NCBI GenBank assembly: GCA_023401595.1
Contig: JAEXDQ010000051.1
Location: 59,392-123,391, forward strand
From: Spirochaetota bacterium
GTDB lineage: Bacteria; Spirochaetota; Spirochaetia; Sphaerochaetales; Sphaerochaetaceae
Length of the DNA stretch: 64,000 nucleotides
Reading direction: 5' to 3'
Shown: positions 26,338 to 33,833 of the stretch, one piece after another
How positions within the stretch are numbered: position 1 is the stretch's first letter
Layout: each line of letters opens with the position of its first letter
Translations under genes and position numbers: made by a program
The notes under the pieces: model-generated
The model's database searches: none
The model's input: only the letters and a program-made list of their open reading frames with translations
Told to the model about the DNA's origin: nothing

Positions 26338-27539
26338 TGCGAGCCGCCATGCCGGTCCCTGACGGTTTCTTCGACGTATCACAGCCAGTCTCTTTATACG
26401 TGCATGTCCCTTTCTGTACGTCGAAATGCGACTATTGCGCTTTTTATTCGCTTCCGGCCTCCCTTTGGGGTGGCGTCGCCTCTTGTCGGCGGCGGTATGT
26501 CGACCGACTCGTCCAGGAGCTACTGGCCTGTTCCGAGCGGCTTGGCCGGCCCTATGAAACGATATTCTTCGGCGGGGGGAATCCAGGTTGTCTTCCCGTC
26601 GACGATCTGTCACTGTTGCTGGAGGCGGCGAACCGTTTCGGCCGGTCCAAGGAATGCACCGTGGAAATGAACCCCGAATCATTGACCGACGCACATTTTC
26701 CGTTGTTCGAACGATATATAGATCGGCTGAGCATGGGGGTGCAGAGCCTGGACGCCTCGGCCTTGCGGACTTTGGGACGAAATATCTCCTTGGACCGTGT
26801 CCTCGCGGGAACCGCAAAAGCGTCTCGACTTCATGAACGGTACGGGACGAGGCTGAGCTTCGACCTCATGACCTGTATCCCCGGTCAGAGCATGGAAACC
26901 GCCATGGCAGATATCGATTCCTTATGCCGCATCGTCGCGCCTGAACATATTTCCCTGTATTGCTTGACGTTGGAGGAGGGGACTCCTTTGTATTCCCGCG
27001 TTCGGGAACAGGATGAACGCTGGCAGGCGGAAGTCCTGCTGGGGTGCTGGGACCGTCTGGCGGCACTGGGCTATGAGCATTATGAAGTTTCGAATTTTGC
27101 GAAAGCTGGGGCGAGAAGCCTGCACAACGGCAGGTACTGGTCGCTTTCCCAGTATATAGGTCTTGGCCCCGCTTCGGCGGGAACTGCGTTTTCATCGACC
27201 GGCCTCGTTCGCTGGGAATGTCCCGCCGATCTCGACGGGTATTGTTCGGGAACCGCTTTCACCGGGTACGCAGGGGAGCGGCTGTCCCGGTCGGAGGAGC
27301 TGGAGGAATACCTGCTCGTCGCGCTGCGCAGACGGGAGGGTATCGACAAGGCCGTATTCCAGGCCCGTTTCGGTTTTTCGTTCGACCGTCTGCTGTCCTC
27401 CCGTTTTTCGCATATTGTGGATTCTGGGGCGTATTGTGATACCGATCTGTCATTTTCTTGTACGGAAAAAGGTTGGATGGTCTTGGATGATATCGTGCTT
27501 CAACTAGCGGTCGAGGCGGATGAAAATGAGAAAATTTGA
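26337..27539 (+). CDS. hemW: HemW-like radical SAM protein
   Basis: A 400-residue radical SAM enzyme of the HemN/HemW family. The [4Fe-4S] motif is Cys27-x3-Cys31-x2-Cys34 (PFCTSKCDYCAFYS), followed by FFGGGNPG, the Glu motif CTVEMNPESL and GVQSLD. It lacks the N-terminal extension of true coproporphyrinogen dehydrogenase, which favours HemW, a haem-chaperone-type protein. The HemW C-terminal domain is present. ATG 26337 shares its first base with the lepB stop; TTG 26334 is an alternative. Confidence 0.88.
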   Translation: MRAAMPVPDGFFDVSQPVSLYVHVPFCTSKCDYCAFYSLPASLWGGVASCRRRYVDRLVQELLACSERLGRPYETIFFGGGNPGCLPVDDLSLLLEAANRFGRSKECTVEMNPESLTDAHFPLFERYIDRLSMGVQSLDASALRTLGRNISLDRVLAGTAKASRLHERYGTRLSFDLMTCIPGQSMETAMADIDSLCRIVAPEHISLYCLTLEEGTPLYSRVREQDERWQAEVLLGCWDRLAALGYEHYEVSNFAKAGARSLHNGRYWSLSQYIGLGPASAGTAFSSTGLVRWECPADLDGYCSGTAFTGYAGERLSRSEELEEYLLVALRRREGIDKAVFQARFGFSFDRLLSSRFSHIVDSGAYCDTDLSFSCTEKGWMVLDDIVLQLAVEADENEKI

Positions 27540-27590
27540 TATTAATCGTTTAAAAACCCCCGATTGTCCCGTATTGTCATCCGTAGCCCC

Positions 27591-27620
27591 TTGACACCTT
27601 TTTTTCCGCTATGGTAACGT
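27591..27620 (+). promoter_or_regulatory. candidate promoter of yebC
   Basis: A consensus TTGACA at 27591-27596 and a poor -10 (TAACGT, 27615-27620) at 18 bases. It lies 56-85 bases upstream of yebC, within the only gap before the yebC-ruvCAB-queA run. Confidence 0.4.
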
Positions 27621-27675
27621 TACAAGGATTCATATACCAAATCAATCGCAATCTATTTCTATAAAGAGGTTCAAT

Positions 27676-28419
27676 ATGTCCGGCCACAGCAAATGGGCAA
27701 CAATCAAACACAAGAAGGGTATCGCTGACGCGAAACGCGGTCAGAAGTTCACGAAGCTGATCAAGGAGATTTCTGTCGCAGCCAAAATGGGCGGCGCTGA
27801 TCCTGAGAGCAACGCCCGTCTCCGTACCGCGGTCCTCAAGGCCCGCGCAGAAAACATGCCGAAGGACAACATCGACCGAGCCATCAAGAAGGGCTCCGGC
27901 GAACTCGGCGCTTCCACGTTCTACGAACTGACGTATGAAGGGTACGCCCCCGGCGGCGTGGCCATCATTATCGATACCTTGACCGACAACAAGAACCGTA
28001 CCGCCGCCGATGTGCGCAGTACGTTGACCAAGCTCGGTGGTTCCCTTGGTGCGACCGGTTGCGTCTCCTACATGTTCCAGACGAAGGGCATTCTCACATA
28101 CGATGCTTCCAAGTATTCGGAGGACGATATTTTCGAGGCCGCCCTTGAGAATGGAGCCGAGGATGTGAGCAACGAGGACGGGACGATCGAGGTCACCACC
28201 AGCGCCGCTGATTTCGCCAATGTGCTGGAGGCCCTCCAGGCGGCGGGTTTCGAGCAGGAGAGCGCCGAGGTCGAGAAGATCGCCGACACCACGGTCCAGC
28301 TCGATACCGAACGTGCGCGCAAGGTCATGAAGATCGTCGACAAGCTCGAGGAGCTGGACGATGTCCAGCAGGTTTCCACCAACCTCGATCTGCCGGACGA
28401 CTACGAGGACGAAGAATAA
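27676..28419 (+). CDS. yebC: YebC/PmpR-family protein
   Basis: A 247-residue member of the YebC family: SGHSKWATIKHKKGIADAKR at the N-terminus, then FTKLIKEISVAAKMGG and ALKARAENMPKDNIDRAIKK-like helices. Family members act as transcription regulators or, as recently shown for some, help ribosomes through difficult sequences. It leads the run into ruvC, as in many bacteria. GAGG lies before ATG 27676. Confidence 0.97.
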   Translation: MSGHSKWATIKHKKGIADAKRGQKFTKLIKEISVAAKMGGADPESNARLRTAVLKARAENMPKDNIDRAIKKGSGELGASTFYELTYEGYAPGGVAIIIDTLTDNKNRTAADVRSTLTKLGGSLGATGCVSYMFQTKGILTYDASKYSEDDIFEAALENGAEDVSNEDGTIEVTTSAADFANVLEALQAAGFEQESAEVEKIADTTVQLDTERARKVMKIVDKLEELDDVQQVSTNLDLPDDYEDEE

Positions 28420-28423
28420 CTGC

Positions 28424-28915
28424 ATGCGTATCCTGGGGATAGATCCAGGGTTTGCTCAGACAGGCTGGGGCGTGGTCGATGTGTTCGGCCAGCGTTACCG
28501 GCCTGTTTCTTTTGGTGTGGTCAAGACCACGACCGAGACGGGGCAAGCTGAGAGAATCCATGAGATCGCTTCCAGACTCGGCGAAATCGCCGCCAAGTTC
28601 GAGGTGGGGCAGGTGGGGATGGAGGATATCTTCTTTGCCAAGAACGTCAGCAGCGCCATCACCGTGGCGAAGGTGATCGGTGCGGTCACGCACCAGTTGC
28701 TTTCCCAGGGGCTGTCCGTCCGGCTGTTCTCGCCGCCGCAGATCAAGACGACCGTCACCGGCTACGGCAACGCCGACAAGAACCAGGTGCAGGAGATGAT
28801 GAGGCTGATGCTCGGTCTGGAAGCCATTCCCCGGCCCGACCATGCGGCGGACGCTTTGGCGGCGGCGATCTGCCTCGCCACGTATAGCGCGACGGAATCC
28901 CGTGTACTACGTTGA
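28424..28915 (+). CDS. ruvC: Holliday junction resolvase RuvC
   Basis: A 163-residue resolvase that cuts Holliday junctions with RuvAB. The first catalytic Asp is in RILGIDPGFAQTGWG, the Glu in VGMEDIFFAKN, and the last acidic pair in RPDHAADALAAAICLA. The correct start is ATG 28424 (GAGGA upstream), 5 bases after the yebC stop; the 21 residues before it in the open frame do not belong. Confidence 0.96.
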   Translation: MRILGIDPGFAQTGWGVVDVFGQRYRPVSFGVVKTTTETGQAERIHEIASRLGEIAAKFEVGQVGMEDIFFAKNVSSAITVAKVIGAVTHQLLSQGLSVRLFSPPQIKTTVTGYGNADKNQVQEMMRLMLGLEAIPRPDHAADALAAAICLATYSATESRVLR

Positions 28916-28933
28916 CGGGTTACGGAGGATGCA

Positions 28934-29572
28934 ATGATCAATGCTGTTATCGGTGACATAGTATATGTGTCGGCGCAGGAGCTGGTGCTTCGTTGCGGAC
29001 ATCTTGAATATTCGCTCATTATTTCCTCCCAGACCGCCAGCCGGCTTTCCCAGCTCCAAGGGGACCAGCGCAAGAATCTGCGCATGCTCACTTGGCTACA
29101 GCATCGCGAGGACTCGATGACGTTGTTCGGTTTCTCCGATGAGCAGGAGCGTATCGTATTCACCCAGCTCCAGACGGTTCCCGGCATCGGGCCCAAGCAG
29201 GCCATGAAGATTCTCAGCGGCGTCAGCGTCAATAATCTGATCAAGGCCCTCGATGACGGAGACGTAAAGACGCTTTCTCGGATTCCTGGCATCGGTAGCA
29301 AGACGGGCCAGAAATTGATTCTGGCCTTGCGCAATGTCCTTGTTCTTGAAGACGACGCTTCCGAACCCGGTTCCTCGCCTCGCCGGAAGGGCGATGTGGA
29401 CAAGCGTTGGGCGGAGCTTGCAGAGGCTCTGGTTGAAATGGGGTACGACAAGAGAAAGGTCTCCGAGACATTGGCGAAGCTTGTCGAGGAGCATGCCCTG
29501 TTGCTCGAACCCATGGAACAGCATGAAGCGGAAGAGACGCTTTTCCGTTATGCGATCGTCGCATTGGGGTGA
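28934..29572 (+). CDS. ruvA: Holliday junction branch-migration protein RuvA
   Basis: A 212-residue RuvA: N-terminal OB-fold, two helix-hairpin-helix motifs (LQTVPGIGPKQAMKIL and LSRIPGIGSKTGQKLI), and a C-terminal RuvB-binding domain (ELAEALVEMGYDKRKV). Complete. GGAGG stands before ATG 28934. It is followed by ruvB 3 bases after its stop. Confidence 0.96.
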   Translation: MINAVIGDIVYVSAQELVLRCGHLEYSLIISSQTASRLSQLQGDQRKNLRMLTWLQHREDSMTLFGFSDEQERIVFTQLQTVPGIGPKQAMKILSGVSVNNLIKALDDGDVKTLSRIPGIGSKTGQKLILALRNVLVLEDDASEPGSSPRRKGDVDKRWAELAEALVEMGYDKRKVSETLAKLVEEHALLLEPMEQHEAEETLFRYAIVALG

Positions 29573-29575
29573 TGA

Positions 29576-30661
29576 ATGGACAAAGACGAATTTGATGATT
29601 TCGAGACTTCCTTGAAAGACCTCGATGAATTGCAGCAGAATTCACCCATGTCCACTTCGTTCCAGAGCGAGGCCGACGCCCAGGAGAACCTGCTCCGGCC
29701 GAAGATGCTCTGTGATTTCCAGGGACAGGCCAGGATCAAGGACAACCTGTCAGTGTTCATCAAGGCCGCCCGTGAACGTCAGGAGGCGCTGGATCATGTG
29801 TTCCTGATCGGCCCCCCCGGCCTTGGCAAGACCACGCTGGCGTCGATCATCGCCAATGAGATGGGCGCAGAAATCCGTATGACCAGCGCCCCTGCGTTGG
29901 ACAAGCCGAAGGATCTCGCCGGTATCCTGACCAACGTCACGGAAGGCAGCGTATTTTTCATTGATGAAATCCATCGGTTGAAACCGGCCCTCGAGGAGAT
30001 GCTCTACATCGCCATGGAGGACTTCGAGATCGACTGGGTCATCGGCCAGGGGCCTGCCGCCCGGACGATGCGTATCCCGTTGCCGCACTTCACGTTGGTC
30101 GGCGCGACCACCAAAGCGGGGCAGGTCTCTTCTCCATTGCACAGTCGTTTCGGCATCACCTGCCATATCGAGTTCTACAACGAACAGGAGCTGTCCAGCA
30201 TCATCACCCGTTCCGCCCAGATCATCAATACGGACATAGAGCCGGAGGCGGTGGCGTTGCTTGCGAAATGCGCCCGTGGTACGCCGAGAATCGCCAACAG
30301 GCTGTTGCGGCGTCTTCGCGACTTTGCCGATGTCCTTGGCAATGGCGTGATCACGCCTGAAATCGTGCATCACAGCATGGATCGTCTGGGTATCGACCTG
30401 AACGGTCTTGAGGAGCAGGATCGCAATATCCTGCGTACCATTATAGAATTCTACGGCGGCGGGCCGGTCGGAGCGGACACGCTTTCGATTTCCGTTGGCG
30501 AGGCCATCGAATCGCTGGAGGATTTTTACGAACCGTATCTGATTCAGAAAGGATACCTGAAACGGACGCCGCGAGGCCGCATGGTCACCATGAAGGCCTA
30601 TGACCTGCTCGGTCTTCCGTGTCAGAGGAATGTAGATGAAAACCAAGGAATTCTCTTTTGA
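29576..30661 (+). CDS. ruvB: Holliday junction helicase RuvB
   Basis: A 361-residue AAA+ motor: RPKMLCDFQGQARIKDNL, Walker A GPPGLGKTTLASIIA, Walker B FFIDEIHRL, sensor ARGTPRIANRLLRRLRDF, and a winged-helix end (YLKRTPRGRMVT). It drives branch migration on RuvA. Its end overlaps queA by 26 bases. Confidence 0.97.
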   Translation: MDKDEFDDFETSLKDLDELQQNSPMSTSFQSEADAQENLLRPKMLCDFQGQARIKDNLSVFIKAARERQEALDHVFLIGPPGLGKTTLASIIANEMGAEIRMTSAPALDKPKDLAGILTNVTEGSVFFIDEIHRLKPALEEMLYIAMEDFEIDWVIGQGPAARTMRIPLPHFTLVGATTKAGQVSSPLHSRFGITCHIEFYNEQELSSIITRSAQIINTDIEPEAVALLAKCARGTPRIANRLLRRLRDFADVLGNGVITPEIVHHSMDRLGIDLNGLEEQDRNILRTIIEFYGGGPVGADTLSISVGEAIESLEDFYEPYLIQKGYLKRTPRGRMVTMKAYDLLGLPCQRNVDENQGILF

Positions 30662-31676
30662 TCTTCCCGATGAACTGATCGCCCAGACGCCGGCCGACCG
30701 CCGTGGTACGAGCCGTCTGCTGGTCATTGACCGCCGCTCTGGAGAGTGGATCGATTCTTCCATGACCGATTTCCCTTCGTTCCTGGAGCCCGGTTCGTTG
30801 CTCGTAGTCAACAACAGCCGCGTCCGCAAGGCACGTGTCTATGGAGAAAGCGAGGCGGGCGGCCGCGTCGAGTTCCTGTTCCTCGAAGAGAACCTCGACC
30901 ATTCCTGGCAGGCCATGGTCACCAAAAGCAAGAAACAGAAGCCAGGTAAGAAGTTTTCTTTCAAGGATTCCTGTGGCAACTCCATCCACGAGGCGGAAAT
31001 CGTCTCTGCGAATGACGACGGAACCCGCACCGTTCGTTTTGATCGTCCGGTCGATGAATCGTTCTTCCGCGACTGCGGACACGTACCGCTTCCCCCTTAT
31101 ATCAAGCGCGACGACAATTTCAGCGACGAAACCCGCTACCAGACGGTCTACGCCAAGACCGATGGGTCGGTAGCGGCTCCGACCGCCGGTCTGCATTTCA
31201 CCGGCGAAATCCTTGACCGCATCAAGGACATGGGGATCGATATCGTGGAGGTCACCCTCCATGTCGGCCCCGGGACGTTCCTTCCCGTGCGATCCGACAG
31301 CCTTGAGGACCATCACATGCATTTCGAGCGGTACGAAGTGAGCCAGTCTGCCGCCGATGCCGTCAACAAGGCGAAAGCCGAAGGCCGAAAGGTCGTCGCG
31401 ACAGGAACCACCAGCGTAAGGACGTTGGAATCGGCTTGGGACGTCTCTTCGGCACAACTCAAAGTAGGGCAGGGGCGGACGAACCTCTTCATCATGCCTG
31501 GCTATGAATTCCATGTCGTGGACCAGCTGCTTACAAACTTCCATACTCCCGAATCGACGTTGCTCGTCCTTGTCTCAGCCTTCGCTGGGAAGGAACACAT
31601 CCTCGCCGCCTACAAACATGCCGTCGAGGAAAGCTACCGCTTCTTCTCCTATGGCGATGCGACATTCTTAAGATAA
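30636..31676 (+). CDS. queA: tRNA preQ1(34) ribosyltransferase-isomerase
   Basis: A 346-residue QueA that transfers the ribosyl part of SAM to preQ1 in tRNA during queuosine synthesis. Motifs: FDLPDELIAQTPADRRGTSR, VVNNSRVRKAR, TVYAKTDGSVAAPTAGLHFT, VTLHVGPGTFLPVR and TNFHTPESTLLVLVSAF. It complements tgt at 58 kb. Its stop is two bases before a tandem repeat array. Confidence 0.96.
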   Translation: MKTKEFSFDLPDELIAQTPADRRGTSRLLVIDRRSGEWIDSSMTDFPSFLEPGSLLVVNNSRVRKARVYGESEAGGRVEFLFLEENLDHSWQAMVTKSKKQKPGKKFSFKDSCGNSIHEAEIVSANDDGTRTVRFDRPVDESFFRDCGHVPLPPYIKRDDNFSDETRYQTVYAKTDGSVAAPTAGLHFTGEILDRIKDMGIDIVEVTLHVGPGTFLPVRSDSLEDHHMHFERYEVSQSAADAVNKAKAEGRKVVATGTTSVRTLESAWDVSSAQLKVGQGRTNLFIMPGYEFHVVDQLLTNFHTPESTLLVLVSAFAGKEHILAAYKHAVEESYRFFSYGDATFLR

Positions 31677-31678
31677 AA

Positions 31679-31854
31679 CCTCACTCTAGGCTCACTTTAG
31701 GGTCAACCCAGGCTCGCTCAGTGGTCAACCCAGGCTCACTCAGTGGTCAACCCAGGCTCACTTTAGGGTCAACCCGGGCTCACTTAGTGGTCAACCCGGG
31801 CTCGCTCAGTGGTCAACCCGGGCTCGCTCAGTGATCAACCTAGAGGCGACCTAG
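31679..31854. repeat. left array: about eight 22-bp tandem repeats
   Basis: Six clear units start at 31701, 31723, 31745, 31767, 31789 and 31811, each opening with GGTCAACCC(A/G)GGCTC and then a variable end; a degenerate unit flanks each side. Period is exactly 22 with no spacers. It begins two bases after the queA stop. Units differ by several substitutions, so this array is older or less homogenised than the right one. Confidence 0.92.
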
Positions 31855-31901
31855 CCGGAGCCGGGTAGTGGGCAAGTGTCCTTCTGATTGTCTTTCGGAA
31901 A

Positions 31902-32660
31902 TTACTCATTGGGCGGTTCAAATGTGCAAAGTGGAAATTTGGCATTGGATACCTTGAATATCTGCAGTTCTTGAGAAACATCGGCTGGAATCAGTTTGTT
32001 GCGTTGTTCTATCCAGATGTCGTCATCAACCATAAGGTATTGATGCAGATTTTGCGGGGTCATCGAAAACAGTTTCGCGATGCGGGTGGCGGCGTAGATA
32101 TCCATAAATTCAAAATAATTGTCCTTGTATTCGCGCCGGCTCGATATGAAACAATCCCCGTTCTTCAAGTTTGCCCTTTCGGGGTTGCGTTTGATATATC
32201 GCATCTCCGCCAACAATTGGCTGAATCCCGTGATAGGGATATAGCAATTGTTCTTCTGAAAAACTGTAGATTCAGGAAATTGCCTGAGGTGGTCAATGAG
32301 ACTATGGTCCTCCCTGTCCTTGTATGGCCGAGGATGTTTCGCATAATAGCGCAGACGCATGGAGTAGGATACATTCGTCGCCCGTATTGCCTTTACCAGC
32401 GGTTCCAGACCTTGGTTTGTCACAGCCAGAAAATGCAGGTGAGACCTCATCGTCATGTACTCGACGAGTTCACACCCATATCTGTGCAAATTATGCCGTA
32501 GCTTCCTCCAATAATAATATGCATCGCGATGATTGGGGAAAATGCTGAACCGGGTATCGGCGACCTTGACCGTCACCTGATAGCTGGTGTACTCATAGAG
32601 ATCTTCATAGGGGTAGTCCCTATTCCATGTCGGTTTGTTTGGAGCGTTCATGCCACCCAT
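31902..32660 (-). CDS. REP-associated tyrosine transposase-like (Y1/HUH) protein
   Basis: A 252-residue Y1_Tnp-family protein. The HUH motif is His74-Leu-His76 in MRSHLHFLAV and the candidate nucleophile is Tyr155 in EMRYIKRNPERA, both in the expected order. The following G-D-C-F-I-S-S-R-R-E-Y segment matches the usual end of the RAYT catalytic domain; the C-terminal 70 residues resemble a DNA-binding tail. Both catalytic elements appear intact. Start ATG 32660 or 32651 cannot be decided, because ribosome-binding sites are weak. Lower GC than neighbouring genes suggests transfer. Confidence 0.85.
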   Translation of the reverse strand: MGGMNAPNKPTWNRDYPYEDLYEYTSYQVTVKVADTRFSIFPNHRDAYYYWRKLRHNLHRYGCELVEYMTMRSHLHFLAVTNQGLEPLVKAIRATNVSYSMRLRYYAKHPRPYKDREDHSLIDHLRQFPESTVFQKNNCYIPITGFSQLLAEMRYIKRNPERANLKNGDCFISSRREYKDNYFEFMDIYAATRIAKLFSMTPQNLHQYLMVDDDIWIEQRNKLIPADVSQELQIFKVSNAKFPLCTFEPPNE

Positions 32661-32848
32661 ATACCAAAAAATCCCGCTGGTGATTCAAAATCTACAAAAC
32701 AGTAGCTTAAATCTATGTTTTTCTTTGATGATGGATGATGAAACTCGCCAAAACTCCTCGGTAGCCAACTTGTGTCAACATCTGTATCAAAGTAGGCCGA
32801 CAACACTTTTTGAGGAATTTGAATAACAAAAACCCCGACGCCCGCCGA

Positions 32849-33002
32849 TTGACCCTAAAGTGAGGCTGGGTTGACCCTAGAGTGAGGCTGGGTTGACCCT
32901 AGAGTGAGGCTGGGTTGACCCTAGAGTGAGGCTGGGTTGACCCTAGAGTGAGGCTGGGTTGACCCTAAAGTGAGGCTGGGTTGACCCTAGAGTGAGGCTG
33001 GG
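32849..33002. repeat. right array: seven 22-bp tandem repeats
   Basis: Units start at 32849, 32871, 32893, 32915, 32937, 32959 and 32981. Each reads TTGACCCTA(A/G)AGTGAG followed by GCTGGG; they differ at just one A/G position. A partial copy follows at 33003, and the tmk stop is at 33021-33023. These are the reverse complement of the left-array unit with a few changes. The 188 bases between the transposase start and this array are AT-rich and hold no gene. Confidence 0.93.
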
Positions 33003-33020
33003 TTGAGGCTTAGGTAACAG

Positions 33021-33647
33021 TTAGCTGAGGATATTCTTTTTGCGCAAGGCTGCGACTACTTGCTCGGCGATATCTTCCCGCGACAAAGTGCCGTCAAGCC
33101 TGACGAAACGGACACCTTCAGGAAGCGCGCTGAAAATGCGTTCGTAGTTCGAGCGTACCTTCAAAAGAAAATCCCTTTTTTCAAACAATTCTTTTTCGTT
33201 TCCCCTGCGTTCGATGCGCTCCATGCAGACATGCACAGGAGTGTCGATATAGAAAATGAACTGGGGGGAAGGGTATTGGTTGAGCTGTTCAATCCGGTCA
33301 AAACCGCATTCCACCGACTGGTAGGCGAGGGAGGAATAAAGATATCGGTCGCAGATGACCAATTGCCCCGCTTCCAGCTTGCCTATGATACCCGAGACGG
33401 GATTGTTCAGATGATCCTCCCGGTCGGCGGCATACAGCATGGCCAAGGCAAGAGGCGTAGTGACCACCTGTTTTTGCAGGACGCTCCGTACCAAGCGACC
33501 GATGGAGTTTGAAGTCGGTTCGAACGTAGCGTGGCAGCTACGTTCCTGTCTATCGCAAGTCTCCGCAAGGAGCTTCATCTGAGTGGTTGTACCGGCACCA
33601 TCCAGTCCCTCAAAGACGATGAAATTCTGCAAAACAGTATTGTCCAT
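33021..33647 (-). CDS. tmk: thymidylate kinase
   Basis: A 208-residue dTMP kinase. The P-loop reads FEGLDGAGTTTQ: the usual P-loop Lys is Thr20. Other motifs are intact: the DRY box ICDRYLYSSLAYQ, the substrate segment FEPTSNSIGRLVR and LYAADREDHL. Its own promoter and a good leader precede it. The Lys change is, as I recall, shared by other spirochaete relatives, so it may be functional. Confidence 0.93.
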   Translation of the reverse strand: MDNTVLQNFIVFEGLDGAGTTTQMKLLAETCDRQERSCHATFEPTSNSIGRLVRSVLQKQVVTTPLALAMLYAADREDHLNNPVSGIIGKLEAGQLVICDRYLYSSLAYQSVECGFDRIEQLNQYPSPQFIFYIDTPVHVCMERIERRGNEKELFEKRDFLLKVRSNYERIFSALPEGVRFVRLDGTLSREDIAEQVVAALRKKNILS

Positions 33648-33679
33648 GATAACAAACAGCCTCCGTATGTCTCTCTCCT

Positions 33680-33708
33680 ATGATACACAGAATCTATGCT
33701 CTGGACAA
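33680..33708 (-). promoter_or_regulatory. promoter of tmk
   Basis: TTGTCC (33703-33708), 17-base spacer, TATCAT (33680-33685), read on the minus strand; transcription would start near 33673, 26 bases before the ATG. Confidence 0.6.
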
Positions 33709-33741
33709 TGGAAACTATATAAAGAAACTACATATAAAATG

Positions 33742-33770
33742 CTGTCAAAACACAATAATATCGGTATACT
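33742..33770 (+). promoter_or_regulatory. promoter of tamB-bamA
   Basis: CTGTCA (33742-33747), 17-base spacer, TATACT (33765-33770); start near 33777, leaving a 57-base leader before tamB. Confidence 0.6.
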
Positions 33771-33833
33771 GATATATGGAGGACCGTCTCGACGATCATC
33801 GTCATGCCGTGAAATAAGGAATCTATAGTCCTG

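Larger units (their letters stand above)
31679..33002. mobile_element. REPtron-like unit: Y1 transposase between inverted repeat arrays
   Basis: A RAYT-like gene on the minus strand sits between two 22-bp tandem arrays whose units are reverse complements of each other, sharing the core GGGTTGACC with GTGAG(C/G)C beside it. The arrays occupy both intergenic borders between the convergent genes queA and tmk. Known REP-associated tyrosine transposases occur next to inverted REP elements; the tandem 22-bp form is an unusual variant. Whether it can move is inference. Confidence 0.65.

Noticed and set aside
31679..33002. CRISPR array
   Set aside because: The 22-bp units follow each other directly with no spacers, and no cas gene is near.
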